38,297 nucleotides of DNA from Planctomycetota bacterium (lineage in GTDB: Bacteria > Planctomycetota > Planctomycetia > Pirellulales > Lacipirellulaceae), in the NCBI GenBank assembly GCA_022614705.1, contig JAKEIB010000046.1:1-38297 (forward strand), written 5' to 3'. Positions within the stretch are counted from its first letter, which is position 1, and every line of letters starts with the position of its first letter. Below the pieces are notes generated by a model. It made no database searches. It had not been told where the DNA came from and saw only the letters and a list, made by a program, of their open reading frames with translations. Both the position numbers and the translations under genes were made by a program. Shown in pieces: positions 8,068 to 15,683 of this stretch.

Positions 8068-9219
8068 TTAGATTCTCAAGCCTTCGCTGCTGATTCGAGA
8101 TTCGTCGGTCAACCGTCGCACAACCTGCTTCGCATCGCCCGTTTCGGCCAGCAGGTCGAGCTGCCGCTGCGCCGCGCTGGGATTCTCGGCCATAACGACG
8201 CAGTGGTTCAGATAGGACTCGCAGCGTAGTTCGGTGGCGACAGGCCCCAGCACTTCGACAAGGCGCTTCACAGTGTGTGCAACTGTCGCGACGTGATACG
8301 TATTCGTGTCGACGAGCTTGGCCTGGTTGCCAAACCGCGCGGCGCGCCACTTATTCTGCTGCACCATCATCGGGTGGCTGTCGTGTTGATACGTGCCATT
8401 GTCGATTTCATCGGAGAGCGCCTTTACCAGGCATTGCACGAGTGCGGCGATGGCCAGCGTATCCGTGAGGTTGCCCGGCATGTCGCATACGCGGACTTCG
8501 ACCGTGCCGAAGTTGTGGTGCGGCCGCACGTCCCACCAGATTTCCCGGATCGTGTTGATGAACCCGGTGTCGATCATGTGGTTCACCAGCCACACGTACT
8601 CGCTCCAGTTGCGCATCAAAGTCGGCAGACCAGCAGTGGGGAGGCCTTCCATCACTTTCGATCGATGCGACTGCAGCCCAGTGCGTCGACCTTCCCAAAA
8701 TGGACTGCTGACGCTGATCGCGAGCAGCGTCGGCAAGTGGCGCATGATGCGGTCGCATATCATCACTGCCTTGTCGCCCGAGTCGACGCCCACGTGTACG
8801 TGCAGCCCAAACGTCACGAGGCGGCGGGCCATCTCTTGAAGCAGATTCACGAGCTGCAAATAGCGGGCATCCGGCGTGATCCGCTGATCCTCCCAGCTTG
8901 AAAACGGGTGCGTCGCTCCCCACCACAGCTTGAGACGGAGCGCGTCGCAGGCGTTCTCCACAATCGCGATCTTGCCGCGCAAGTCGCGCTCGGCGTCGCC
9001 GATCGTATCGCAAATGTCGGTGTTGATTTCCAACACGCACTGCATCAACTCCGGCTTGAAGTTGCTGCCTTCCTCACTCTGATGCCCATCGGCCGTAAGC
9101 CGCGCGTTGAGCAGGCCGTACGCGCTGGTAAGCGCCAACGACTCGCCGTCCAAGAGCCCGAGCTCCAGCTCGACGCCGACGGTCGGACGATCATTGCGAT
9201 GAAAATCGATCTTCGCCAT
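8068..9219 (-). CDS. Glutamate-cysteine ligase family 2 (YbdK/GCS2)
   Basis: A 383-residue carboxylate-amine ligase of the GCS2 family, which joins glutamate to cysteine or another amine using ATP. The family start is clear: PTVGVELELGLLDGESLALT. Further hallmarks are ELMQCVLEINTDICDT, the LWWGATHPF segment, LVTFGLHVHVGVDSGDKAV, and FGTVEVRVCDMPGNLTDT. The ATG at 9217-9219 (MAKIDFHRND) is chosen. The longer reading to 9279 runs through a heptamer repeat array. YbdK proteins have weak gamma-glutamylcysteine synthetase activity in vitro and their true role varies. With the GshB-like enzyme nearby it may start a thiol or gamma-glutamyl pathway. The neighbouring M20 amidohydrolase is on the same strand and could belong to the same transcript. 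Confidence 0.88.
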   Translation of the reverse strand: MAKIDFHRNDRPTVGVELELGLLDGESLALTSAYGLLNARLTADGHQSEEGSNFKPELMQCVLEINTDICDTIGDAERDLRGKIAIVENACDALRLKLWWGATHPFSSWEDQRITPDARYLQLVNLLQEMARRLVTFGLHVHVGVDSGDKAVMICDRIMRHLPTLLAISVSSPFWEGRRTGLQSHRSKVMEGLPTAGLPTLMRNWSEYVWLVNHMIDTGFINTIREIWWDVRPHHNFGTVEVRVCDMPGNLTDTLAIAALVQCLVKALSDEIDNGTYQHDSHPMMVQQNKWRAARFGNQAKLVDTNTYHVATVAHTVKRLVEVLGPVATELRCESYLNHCVVMAENPSAAQRQLDLLAETGDAKQVVRRLTDESRISSEGLRI

Positions 9220-9221
9220 GG

Positions 9222-9260
9222 GAGAGTCGAGAGCTGAGGGTCGAGAGCCAAGAGCCAAAG
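9222..9260. repeat. Heptamer repeat array 1
   Basis: Five degenerate 7-base units follow one another on the plus strand: GAGAGTC, GAGAGCT, GAGGGTC, GAGAGCC, AAGAGCC. The array directly abuts the start codon of the GCS2 gene and so forms its 5' leader. No inverted partner array is seen nearby. Confidence 0.8.
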
Positions 9261-9290
9261 GTGTGCTTCGTTCCGCCAACCTGGATTGTG

Positions 9291-10493
9291 TTACGCTTGC
9301 GGTTTAGCTAACTCCACCACCGTTCGCGCCAGTATCTTCGCCCCCACCGCCAGGCAGCGCTCGTCCACGTCGAACGTCGGCGTATGGAGGCCGCTCCAGG
9401 TGCCGTCGTCGCCGGCTGCGCCCAGCCGGAACATCACCCCCGGCACGCGTTCCAAGTACACGGCAAAGTCCTCGCTGCCCATGCTGGGCCGGGGCAGGGC
9501 GGTGATTCTTTCGGCGCCCAAAAGCTCGGTCGCCACATCGGTCACGAGCGCGGTCAGGCTTTCGTCATTGTAAACCGATGGAGTGCCCCGCTCAAAACAT
9601 ACGTCGAGCTTTGTGCCCGTGACTTGCTCGATCCCGTCGGCCAGCGTACGAATGTGGGCGATCGTTTTCTCCCGCACCGCGCGGTCCAGCGTGCGAACCG
9701 TGCCCTCCAGCACCACTTGCTCCGGAATCACGTTGGCATTTTGCCCGCCGTGAATCTGCCCGAAGGAGACCACGACCGCATCCTGGCTATCGGTCGCGCG
9801 TGGAACGAATTGATACAGCGTGCTGATGAGTTCGGCCGCCGCCGCAATCGGGTCCGTCGATTCGTGCGGCCGCGCCGCATGACCGCCGCGACCTTGCACC
9901 GTCACGCGCATGGCATCGCAACTGGCGGTGAAGACGCCCGCTCGCACGCCGATCGTCCCGGCCTGCCGTGTTGGGTCAACGTGCACCGAAAAAATCGCGT
10001 CAACACGTTCCAGCGCTTTTGCCCCGACCATCGCTCGAGCTCCCGCGCTGGTCTCCTCGGCGGGCTGGAAAATCCCGCGCCAGGTGACGGGCCAGGGTAG
10101 GGCGCCGTCGCGTTCAAGTCGTTCCAGCGCACAGAGCGCACCGAACACGGTGGCCGTGTGCGCGTCGTGCCCGCAGGCGTGCATTACCTCGGGCACCGTG
10201 CTGCGATAAGGTGTTTTCTTCTGATCTTCGATTCGTAGCGCGTCGATATCGGCTCGCAGCGCAATCCGCTGCGGAGCGCTTTGCTCGCGACTTTCAACGA
10301 TAACGCCGCAGCCCTCCGGTCCCATCCGCACCGGCAACCGTAGCTCATCGAACAGTTGGTAGATGTGCAGACTGGTCTGCAACTCCTCGCCGCTCGGCTC
10401 CGGATGCGCGTGCAAATGCCGCCGCAAGGCGACCATTCGCGGCGACAACTCATCAACCGCCGCATCAATTCGACTTCGCCAGTCAGAGGGCAT
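9291..10493 (-). CDS. M20 family metallo-amidohydrolase
   Basis: A 400-residue zinc peptidase/amidohydrolase of family M20D (hippurate or N-acyl-amino-acid hydrolase type), which cleaves an amide to free an amino acid. Metal-site segments are visible: HLHAHPEPSGEE near the N-terminus, ALRADIDALRI, VMHACGHDAHTATV, FQPAEETSAGARAM, and near the C-terminus RPSMGSEDFAVYLE. All key residues (Cys-Gly-His, Glu-Glu, His) appear present. The ATG at 10491-10493 (MPSDWRSRID) fits the family. The longer reading adds repeat-derived sequence. The final codons (LAKPQA and stop) lie within a 19-base sequence that recurs exactly at 36092-36110, so the C-terminus may be repeat-derived. The substrate is unknown. 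Confidence 0.9.
   Translation of the reverse strand: MPSDWRSRIDAAVDELSPRMVALRRHLHAHPEPSGEELQTSLHIYQLFDELRLPVRMGPEGCGVIVESREQSAPQRIALRADIDALRIEDQKKTPYRSTVPEVMHACGHDAHTATVFGALCALERLERDGALPWPVTWRGIFQPAEETSAGARAMVGAKALERVDAIFSVHVDPTRQAGTIGVRAGVFTASCDAMRVTVQGRGGHAARPHESTDPIAAAAELISTLYQFVPRATDSQDAVVVSFGQIHGGQNANVIPEQVVLEGTVRTLDRAVREKTIAHIRTLADGIEQVTGTKLDVCFERGTPSVYNDESLTALVTDVATELLGAERITALPRPSMGSEDFAVYLERVPGVMFRLGAAGDDGTWSGLHTPTFDVDERCLAVGAKILARTVVELAKPQA
9294..9312. repeat. 19-bp dispersed repeat, copy 1
   Basis: CGCTTGCGGTTTAGCTAAC occurs here and exactly again at 36092-36110. Here it forms the 3' end of the M20 gene, read on the minus strand. There it lies inside the signal-peptide codons of the SGNH hydrolase. 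A shorter ACCGCTTGCGG copy follows at 36117-36127. Confidence 0.65.
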
Positions 10494-10571
10494 GTGCGTC
10501 ACTATTTTAGCGTCGGCGGCCACGCCGACCGCACTTGATCCGGCGTTGCCGCCGGCACAAAACCCCACTTA

Positions 10572-11432
10572 TCACAGCACAAACTCTGGCGCGACTAACT
10601 CTGGCAGCACGCCCGCCGCGTGGCCTTGCGCGAGGAACTCCGTCACTGCCTCGCGACCCCGCGGGCCGAAGTCGAGTGTCCAGTCGTTTACGTACATGCC
10701 CACAAACTTGTCGGCTTGCGACTCGTTCAAATCGCGTCCGTAGCGAAGTGCGTATTGCAGTGCGTCTTCGCGGTGCGACAAGCCGAATTCGATGCTTTCC
10801 TTGAGCAATCGCTGAATCTCGCGCACGGCCTTGGGACCCAAATCCTTTCGCACGGCATTGGCGCCCAGCGGCAGCGGCAAACCGGTCCGCTCCTTCCACC
10901 ATACACCAAGATCGATAATCAGCCGAAGTTTGTGATCGCCGAAGGTGAGTTGCCCTTCGTGAATAATCAGGCCGGCTTCGACGGGTTGCCCCTTGTACAG
11001 GCCCGCTACGACGGCCGGTATGATCTGGTCAAACGGCACTTCAAGACATGCGAAATCCGTGCCCAAGCACAGCCGCAGCGCCAGGTACGCGCTGGTGAGT
11101 TTCCCCGGCACGGCGATCGTTTTGCCGCGCAACTGATCCAGCGTCATCCCGTCGCGGGCCACGACCATCGGCCCGTACCCGTCGCCCATGCTGGCCCCGC
11201 ACGTGCAAAGGGCGTACTTATCGTGCAGAAACGCGTAAGCGTGAATGCTCACGGCCGTGAGCTCGAGCTCCGCCTGAAACGCGCGGCGGTTGAGCGTTTC
11301 GATGTCGACCAGCTCGTGCGTGAATTCGTAATCGCCCGTGTCGATGCGGTCGTTCGCCAGGGCATAAAACATGAACGCATCGTCCGGGTCGGGGCTATGC
11401 CCGACGCGGATCAATTGCCTTATGGTGGTCAC
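10572..11432 (-). CDS. mqnD: 1,4-dihydroxy-6-naphthoate synthase (menaquinone, futalosine route)
   Basis: A protein of about 286 residues of the MqnA/MqnD family, with a periplasmic-binding-protein fold. MqnD turns cyclic de-hypoxanthine futalosine into 1,4-dihydroxy-6-naphthoate in menaquinone synthesis. Features that fit MqnD are the start RVGHSPDPDDAFMFYALAND, DIETLNRRAF, YGPMVVARDG, AGLIIHEGQLTF, and LGVWWKERTGLPLPLGANAV. The GTG at 11430-11432 has a good GAGGA Shine-Dalgarno site seven bases upstream and gives the usual N-terminus. A longer ATG reading to 11474 is less likely. The start motif reads SPDPDD where I expect SPCPND in better-known members. No other mqn gene is in the window. 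It lies downstream of the fliS end of the flagellar cluster, separated by a palindromic element. Confidence 0.85.
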   Translation of the reverse strand: MTTIRQLIRVGHSPDPDDAFMFYALANDRIDTGDYEFTHELVDIETLNRRAFQAELELTAVSIHAYAFLHDKYALCTCGASMGDGYGPMVVARDGMTLDQLRGKTIAVPGKLTSAYLALRLCLGTDFACLEVPFDQIIPAVVAGLYKGQPVEAGLIIHEGQLTFGDHKLRLIIDLGVWWKERTGLPLPLGANAVRKDLGPKAVREIQRLLKESIEFGLSHREDALQYALRYGRDLNESQADKFVGMYVNDWTLDFGPRGREAVTEFLAQGHAAGVLPELVAPEFVL

Positions 11433-11485
11433 AATACGGTCCTCATGCGGCTTGAGAATACCGCATGATAACACGGATTCAACCT

Positions 11486-11561
11486 TGTGGGAGGCGTCTC
11501 CGACGCCGATACGCTGCGGATGCTTGGCGGCGCTAAATCGGCGTCGGAGATGCCTCCCACA
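11486..11561. repeat. 25-bp inverted repeat element between fliS and mqnD
   Basis: TGTGGGAGGCGTCTCCGACG at 11486-11505, continuing to 11510, pairs with the segment 11537-11561 (ATCGGCGTCGGAGATGCCTC onward) with a single mismatch. The 26-base spacer differs. It is a compact MITE-like palindrome lying after the fliS stop and before mqnD. Confidence 0.85.
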
Positions 11562-11580
11562 TCCTCCAGGTGCGCATTGC

Positions 11581-12045
11581 CTACGCTTCCAGCGAAAGGC
11601 CGGTCATCGGCGCCGCCGGGTGCGCGGCACCGAAGTCATGCGTTGGCGTCGGCGCGGTCGCGCGCGTGCTGCCGTTCGCCGCCAGTTTTTCGCAAACCGT
11701 TTGCCAGGTTTCCCGCTCGAGTTCGAGAATCCGCATCACTTCAGTCAGGGCGGCCGCGTCGGCGTTAATCATCGCCTCGCTCACGCGGCGAAACACAAAC
11801 CAATACAGCGTGGCCAGCTTGTCGTTGGTTTCGCTTTTCGTTTGTCGCACGCCAACCAGCAACTCGCCCACGATGTCGAGCATTCGCGTTAGCCGCGCCG
11901 TGGCTGCCGCGTTGTTGCCAGCGCGAAGTTCCTGTTCGGCCTGCCGCCCGAAGCGGAGCGCGCCCTCGATCAGCATCAAGTGCAGCCGCTGCGGCGGGGC
12001 CGTGAGAACTTTCGATTCCAAGTATTGCGAATGTTGCGACGTCAT
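11581..12045 (-). CDS. fliS: Flagellin export chaperone FliS
   Basis: A 154-residue helical protein of the FliS family. FliS binds the C-terminal part of newly made flagellin in the cytoplasm, stops early polymerisation and brings it to the export gate. Family-like features are the start YLESKVLTAPPQRLHLMLIE, ALRFGRQAEQEL, MLDIVGELL, and TLYWFVFRRVSEAMIN. The last 25 or so residues are Ala/Pro/Thr-rich and probably disordered. It starts 20 bases after the fliD stop, as in many fliD-fliS operons. Confidence 0.9.
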   Translation of the reverse strand: MTSQHSQYLESKVLTAPPQRLHLMLIEGALRFGRQAEQELRAGNNAAATARLTRMLDIVGELLVGVRQTKSETNDKLATLYWFVFRRVSEAMINADAAALTEVMRILELERETWQTVCEKLAANGSTRATAPTPTHDFGAAHPAAPMTGLSLEA

Positions 12046-12065
12046 GTCTTACGCTTGTGACCCGG

Positions 12066-15000
12066 TTAAATGTTTCGCGAAGTGCTCGTCAGCGGCGGGA
12101 TGACCTGCAACCCGGCCAATGCCGAAAGATTCTGCTGCATGGCCGCAATCGTGGACTCCAATTGGGCGAACGTGAGCAGCAGCCGCTCGCGCTCGCGCGA
12201 CAGCCGTTCGTCCATAAACGCGATTCGCTCGTTGTTCGTTTTGATGATGTCCGCCAGCGTCTCGGATCGCGACGAAAGCAGCGAATCATCTTCACCCGCC
12301 AACTGTTCGATGGCGGTCTTGAGCTTCGCGGAAAGCCCTCGCGTTTCGTGCGTGAAGAATTCTTCCACCCCTGCCGGATCGTCGGCGAGCGCTTCATCGA
12401 GCTTTCCGCCGTCCAGTTTCAGCTTTCCCTTGTCGTCGAAGCCAAGACCGATCGATTCCAGCGACTCAAAATTGCCGACGCCGAAGAACCGGCCCGACAG
12501 AATGCGGTTCAGGTCCGATTCGACGCGAAGCGCGGCGGTCGTACCGAACAGCACGCCCGTGGTGAGGGCCTCTTCGTCGAACGCGGTTACCTGGTTCAGG
12601 TTGTCGCGAATCGAATTGAACGCGGCCACAAAGTCCTTCACCGCGGTTGTTATTTGCGACTGGGATTTGGTGACGTCAACGCTGACATTCTCGTCTGAGG
12701 CGGCCAGAACCGTCAGTTCAACTCCGGGAACAATGTCGTTAAATGTGTTATCTGACGATGCGAGCACAAGCCCCGTGCCCGACCCGCCGCCGCCAAACTC
12801 GAGCACGGCGTCGCGCGCCGCACTTAGCTCCTCGAAGCTCAGACCAGTGCCCAGCCCGTCGACCAGCAGCTCGTTTGCCGCGCCCGTCTTATCCACGGTG
12901 AGCACGAGCCGATGGCCCGTCCCATCGAAAACCGTGCTGGCCGTGACACCGGCGCTTAAGTTGTTGATCTTCGCTGCCACCGCAGCCAGACCGGTTTGGG
13001 CCGCCGACTGCGAGAACGTACCTGCCCCGTTGATCGCTTGCCGCTCAACTCCGTCGACCACGACGGTTCCCACGGCCGCGTCGAACCCAAGATCGTCCGC
13101 CGTTGTGCCGCCTCCTAACTCTTGCACCGTGAGCGTGCCGCCGCCTGCGGCGGTGTTGAACAGCAGTATGCCGTTTCCTGCGTCGTTGATCCGCGCTTCG
13201 ACGCCAATGCTGGTGGCGTTGATCGCATTGATCACGTCCGCGACCGTCTCGAATGTTCCGCCCACCTGGTTCAATGTAAGCACCGCCGATTGGCCGTTCG
13301 AGTCGGTGATCCGAAACGAGCCGAGCGCAACACCGTTGCCGCCGTTCAGCGATGAGAGCTGAATTCCTGCCCCCGGGTCGTCGAGGTCCGTGAGATCGAC
13401 GCTGTACTGTGACGTGCCGTCAACGACCTGGCGGTTGATGCCGCCGACGTTCGCTACCACGGAGTCGCCTAGGAGCCGCAGGTCGCGGCCCGTCGTGCCG
13501 CTGCCGACTTCCTTCACTTTCAGCTTGCCGCTGCCGGCTGCGTTGTCGATCAGCAGAATACCGTCGCCGTTGGCGTTGAGCCGGGCTTCGACATTCGCAT
13601 TGGTGAGGGCGTTGATGCGGTCGATCACGTCGCCCAACGTTTTGGCAACGTTGCCGGACTGATCCAGATCTACTGCGCCGGTCACGCCGCTAGAGTCGGT
13701 GATGAAAATGTCGCCCACGTCGATGCCTTGGCCGCCGTTGAGCGAGGAGAGCAGCGTGGCCCGGCCGACCTGCTGCCGGCTGAGCGTCCCGCTGTTGACG
13801 CTCGTTGACGCGGAATTGATCACGATCCCCAGCGCGGTAGCGGTATTGTTGACATCGCCGTTCGCGACGATGAGATTGCTGGCTATGGCGCCGGTCGTAT
13901 CGATGAGCGCGATGCCGTTACGGGCCGTGTTGATTTCAGCCGTGACGCCGACGGCCTGGCTGTTGATCGCCGCGACAATCCCGCCGAGCGTTTCGGCGCC
14001 GGAGAGGTTGACGGTCGACAAGACATTGTTGCGGTTGGTGATATTGATCGTTCCCAGCGTTCCGAGCCCCAACCCGCCGCGCAGGCTCGTGACGAGTGAG
14101 TCGCGCAGCCCGCTCGCCAAGCGCCGGCCGGTGAGCGTGCCGCCCGCCGCCGTGATGGTAAGCCCCAGTCGTTGTGCCGCGGTGCCCGTGCCGACGTTGC
14201 TAACCGCGAATGTGCCGCCGCCCGTCGTGAGATCGGTCAATTGAAGTCGGTTGCCATCGGCGGCAATCGTGGCCGAGAGTTTGGCGGGATTGGCGGCATT
14301 GATGGTGGTCACGACCGCGCCCAGCGTTGCGGCTGAGCCAAGTTCGATGTTGAGCGTTGTTCCGTCTCGCAAGGCGACTTGAAGATCGTTGCCGGACTGA
14401 AGTTCGACGCCCGTGCCGTCGTTGAGCGACGTGAGTCTCGTCGCGGCATGGAGCGCGAAAATGTCGGCGCCGGTCGCCTGGTTGGCGGCCACGTTGATGC
14501 TCACCAGCCCCAAATCGAGCGCCGTCTTGCCTCCGCCCACCTCTTGAACCCTGAGGTTGCCGGAGCCGCCCGAAGTATCCGTGAGCACGAGCGTATCGCC
14601 GCTGGCGACCGCCGTGACGCTGGCCTTGGTGTTGTTGTTGATCGCGTCAAGCACGTCGTCGATTGTGCGAGCAGTCCGCAGATCGATGTCGGCCACGTTG
14701 CCGGCGCGGTCGGTGATGCGAATCGATCCGCGTCGCACGCCGGCGCCCGCGTTCAGCTCGTCGAGCGAGATGCCCTTGTCGACAAACCCGCCGAAGCCGA
14801 ACTTGAGCGTGCCTACCTCGGCTAGATCGTCGACGTCTTGGAAGCTCGCGCTCGCCAGTTGCTGGGCGGAAGCGGTTTGCAGCGGCCGAAATTGGTAGCT
14901 GCCAATGGCGGGGTTACCGCCGGCGGCGAGTGTTGCCTGGAGCGTTTTTGTATCGCTCGAGCTGACCGTCTTGGCATCGAACAGCGTGCTCGACCCCAGC

Positions 15001-15191
15001 TTATTCGCCTCGAACTCGAACGCCAGCACAAGCGACGTGAGTGTGGTGATCGCCAGCCGCTCGGCATCAATTGCCTTCGTGCGGCTCACCACCAGCTCGC
15101 GCGGCCGCGCCGCCACGGCCATCAGCTTGGCGACCGTTTCCTCGATCGGAATGCCGGTGATCAGGCCCACGCTAGAACTGATTCGACTCAT
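12066..15191 (-). CDS. fliD: Flagellar filament cap protein FliD, unusually long
   Basis: FliD caps the growing filament outside the cell and helps flagellin fold into place. The N-terminal FliD domain is clear from MSRISSSVGLITGIPIEET onward, and the C-terminal FliD domain spans about residues 760-1040, ending with the helical segment ERERLLLTFAQLESTIAAMQ. The protein has about 1041 residues, while FliD of enteric bacteria has about 470. The extra length is five copies of a module of about 90 residues at roughly 142-229, 253-344, 368-456, 481-573 and 611-703. The common pattern is SLNGGxG, ITDSxG, a DVIxxIN segment and a final GTTAxDLGL. This resembles the flagellin hook-IN motif. The ATG at 15189-15191 is chosen. 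The longer frame to 15266 reads through a repeat element. Confidence 0.93.
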   Translation of the reverse strand: MSRISSSVGLITGIPIEETVAKLMAVAARPRELVVSRTKAIDAERLAITTLTSLVLAFEFEANKLGSSTLFDAKTVSSSDTKTLQATLAAGGNPAIGSYQFRPLQTASAQQLASASFQDVDDLAEVGTLKFGFGGFVDKGISLDELNAGAGVRRGSIRITDRAGNVADIDLRTARTIDDVLDAINNNTKASVTAVASGDTLVLTDTSGGSGNLRVQEVGGGKTALDLGLVSINVAANQATGADIFALHAATRLTSLNDGTGVELQSGNDLQVALRDGTTLNIELGSAATLGAVVTTINAANPAKLSATIAADGNRLQLTDLTTGGGTFAVSNVGTGTAAQRLGLTITAAGGTLTGRRLASGLRDSLVTSLRGGLGLGTLGTINITNRNNVLSTVNLSGAETLGGIVAAINSQAVGVTAEINTARNGIALIDTTGAIASNLIVANGDVNNTATALGIVINSASTSVNSGTLSRQQVGRATLLSSLNGGQGIDVGDIFITDSSGVTGAVDLDQSGNVAKTLGDVIDRINALTNANVEARLNANGDGILLIDNAAGSGKLKVKEVGSGTTGRDLRLLGDSVVANVGGINRQVVDGTSQYSVDLTDLDDPGAGIQLSSLNGGNGVALGSFRITDSNGQSAVLTLNQVGGTFETVADVINAINATSIGVEARINDAGNGILLFNTAAGGGTLTVQELGGGTTADDLGFDAAVGTVVVDGVERQAINGAGTFSQSAAQTGLAAVAAKINNLSAGVTASTVFDGTGHRLVLTVDKTGAANELLVDGLGTGLSFEELSAARDAVLEFGGGGSGTGLVLASSDNTFNDIVPGVELTVLAASDENVSVDVTKSQSQITTAVKDFVAAFNSIRDNLNQVTAFDEEALTTGVLFGTTAALRVESDLNRILSGRFFGVGNFESLESIGLGFDDKGKLKLDGGKLDEALADDPAGVEEFFTHETRGLSAKLKTAIEQLAGEDDSLLSSRSETLADIIKTNNERIAFMDERLSRERERLLLTFAQLESTIAAMQQNLSALAGLQVIPPLTSTSRNI

Positions 15192-15223
15192 GGACCGCCA
15201 CAAAAACGAAGTGGGTGACGCCT

Positions 15224-15355
15224 TGTGTGCCACTGCTGGCTCTGTCCAGCAGTGCTCTTCCAGCAATTCCCTTGCCGTTTGAAGTTTGGAAACTACTTCC
15301 TAATGCAAGGAAGCAAACACGATCCACTGCTGAGCGAGTCAGCAGTGGCACCCAG
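15224..15355. repeat. CACTGCTG palindrome pair upstream of fliD
   Basis: Two short palindromes, CACTGCTG-gctctgt-CCAGCAGTG near 15230-15254 and CACTGCTG-agcgag-TCAGCAGTG near 15327-15349, lie about 100 bases apart. The outer copies GTGCCACTGCTG and CAGCAGTGGCAC also pair with each other, so the whole stretch could be one inverted element. It starts about 33 bases upstream of the fliD start codon. Confidence 0.7.
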
Positions 15356-15480
15356 AAACGCCACGCCGCCGCTGCTAGCACGTCGGCGCGCAACTCTACC
15401 GAATGTATCGACCGCGCGGGCAGCCTTTCTCGATAACAACAATCGCTCGTTCCCACTTGGCGCGGCGGAGCCGCAACCAA

Positions 15481-15535
15481 GTAGCACGGACTTCAGTCCG
15501 TCCGTGGCGGACTGACGGACTGAAGTCCGTGTTAC
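15481..15535. repeat. Perfect 18-bp palindrome (CACGGACTTCAGTCCGTC)
   Basis: CACGGACTTCAGTCCGTC at 15485-15502 is the exact reverse complement of 15514-15531. The arms themselves are partly self-complementary (GGACTTCAGTCC), so several folds are possible. It lies between flagellin and fliD. Confidence 0.85.
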
Positions 15536-15601
15536 GAATGCGCGCACCGTGCGCAAAAATCTGACGTTTGCAGTGCAGAGCGTGGGAACAAGGCGCAGGC
15601 A

Positions 15602-15640
15602 TAAAAACAGCCGGCTCGGTCACGTGGGACCGAACCGGCC
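15602..15640 (-). terminator. Rho-independent terminator of flagellin
   Basis: Read on the minus strand, GCCGGTTCGGT pairs with ACCGAGCCGGC with one mismatch around a CCCACGTG loop, and is followed by TGTTTTTAT. It lies about 45 bases after the flagellin stop codon. This is the clearest terminator in the window and suggests that much of the flagellin transcript ends before fliD. Confidence 0.85.
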
Positions 15641-15683
15641 GGTGGTTTTCAAGTTTTTGCGCTAAGCCGCAAGCGGGTCAAGC

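Larger units (their letters stand above)
15192..15683. other. fliD-flagellin junction filled with palindromes
   Basis: No gene is seen. The stretch holds the CACTGCTG palindromes at 15224-15355, a perfect 18-base palindrome at 15485-15531, and the flagellin terminator at 15602-15640. The promoter of fliD, if separate from the flagellin transcript, must lie here. Confidence 0.6.

Noticed and set aside
10620..11468. Plus-strand frame of 282 codons opposite mqnD
   Set aside because: Antisense shadow: mqnD on the other strand is clearly recognised along its whole length.
12070..13362. Long open frame of 430 codons on the plus strand opposite fliD
   Set aside because: It is a shadow of the GC-rich, repetitive fliD gene. 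It is Ser/Pro/Val-rich with no family features.
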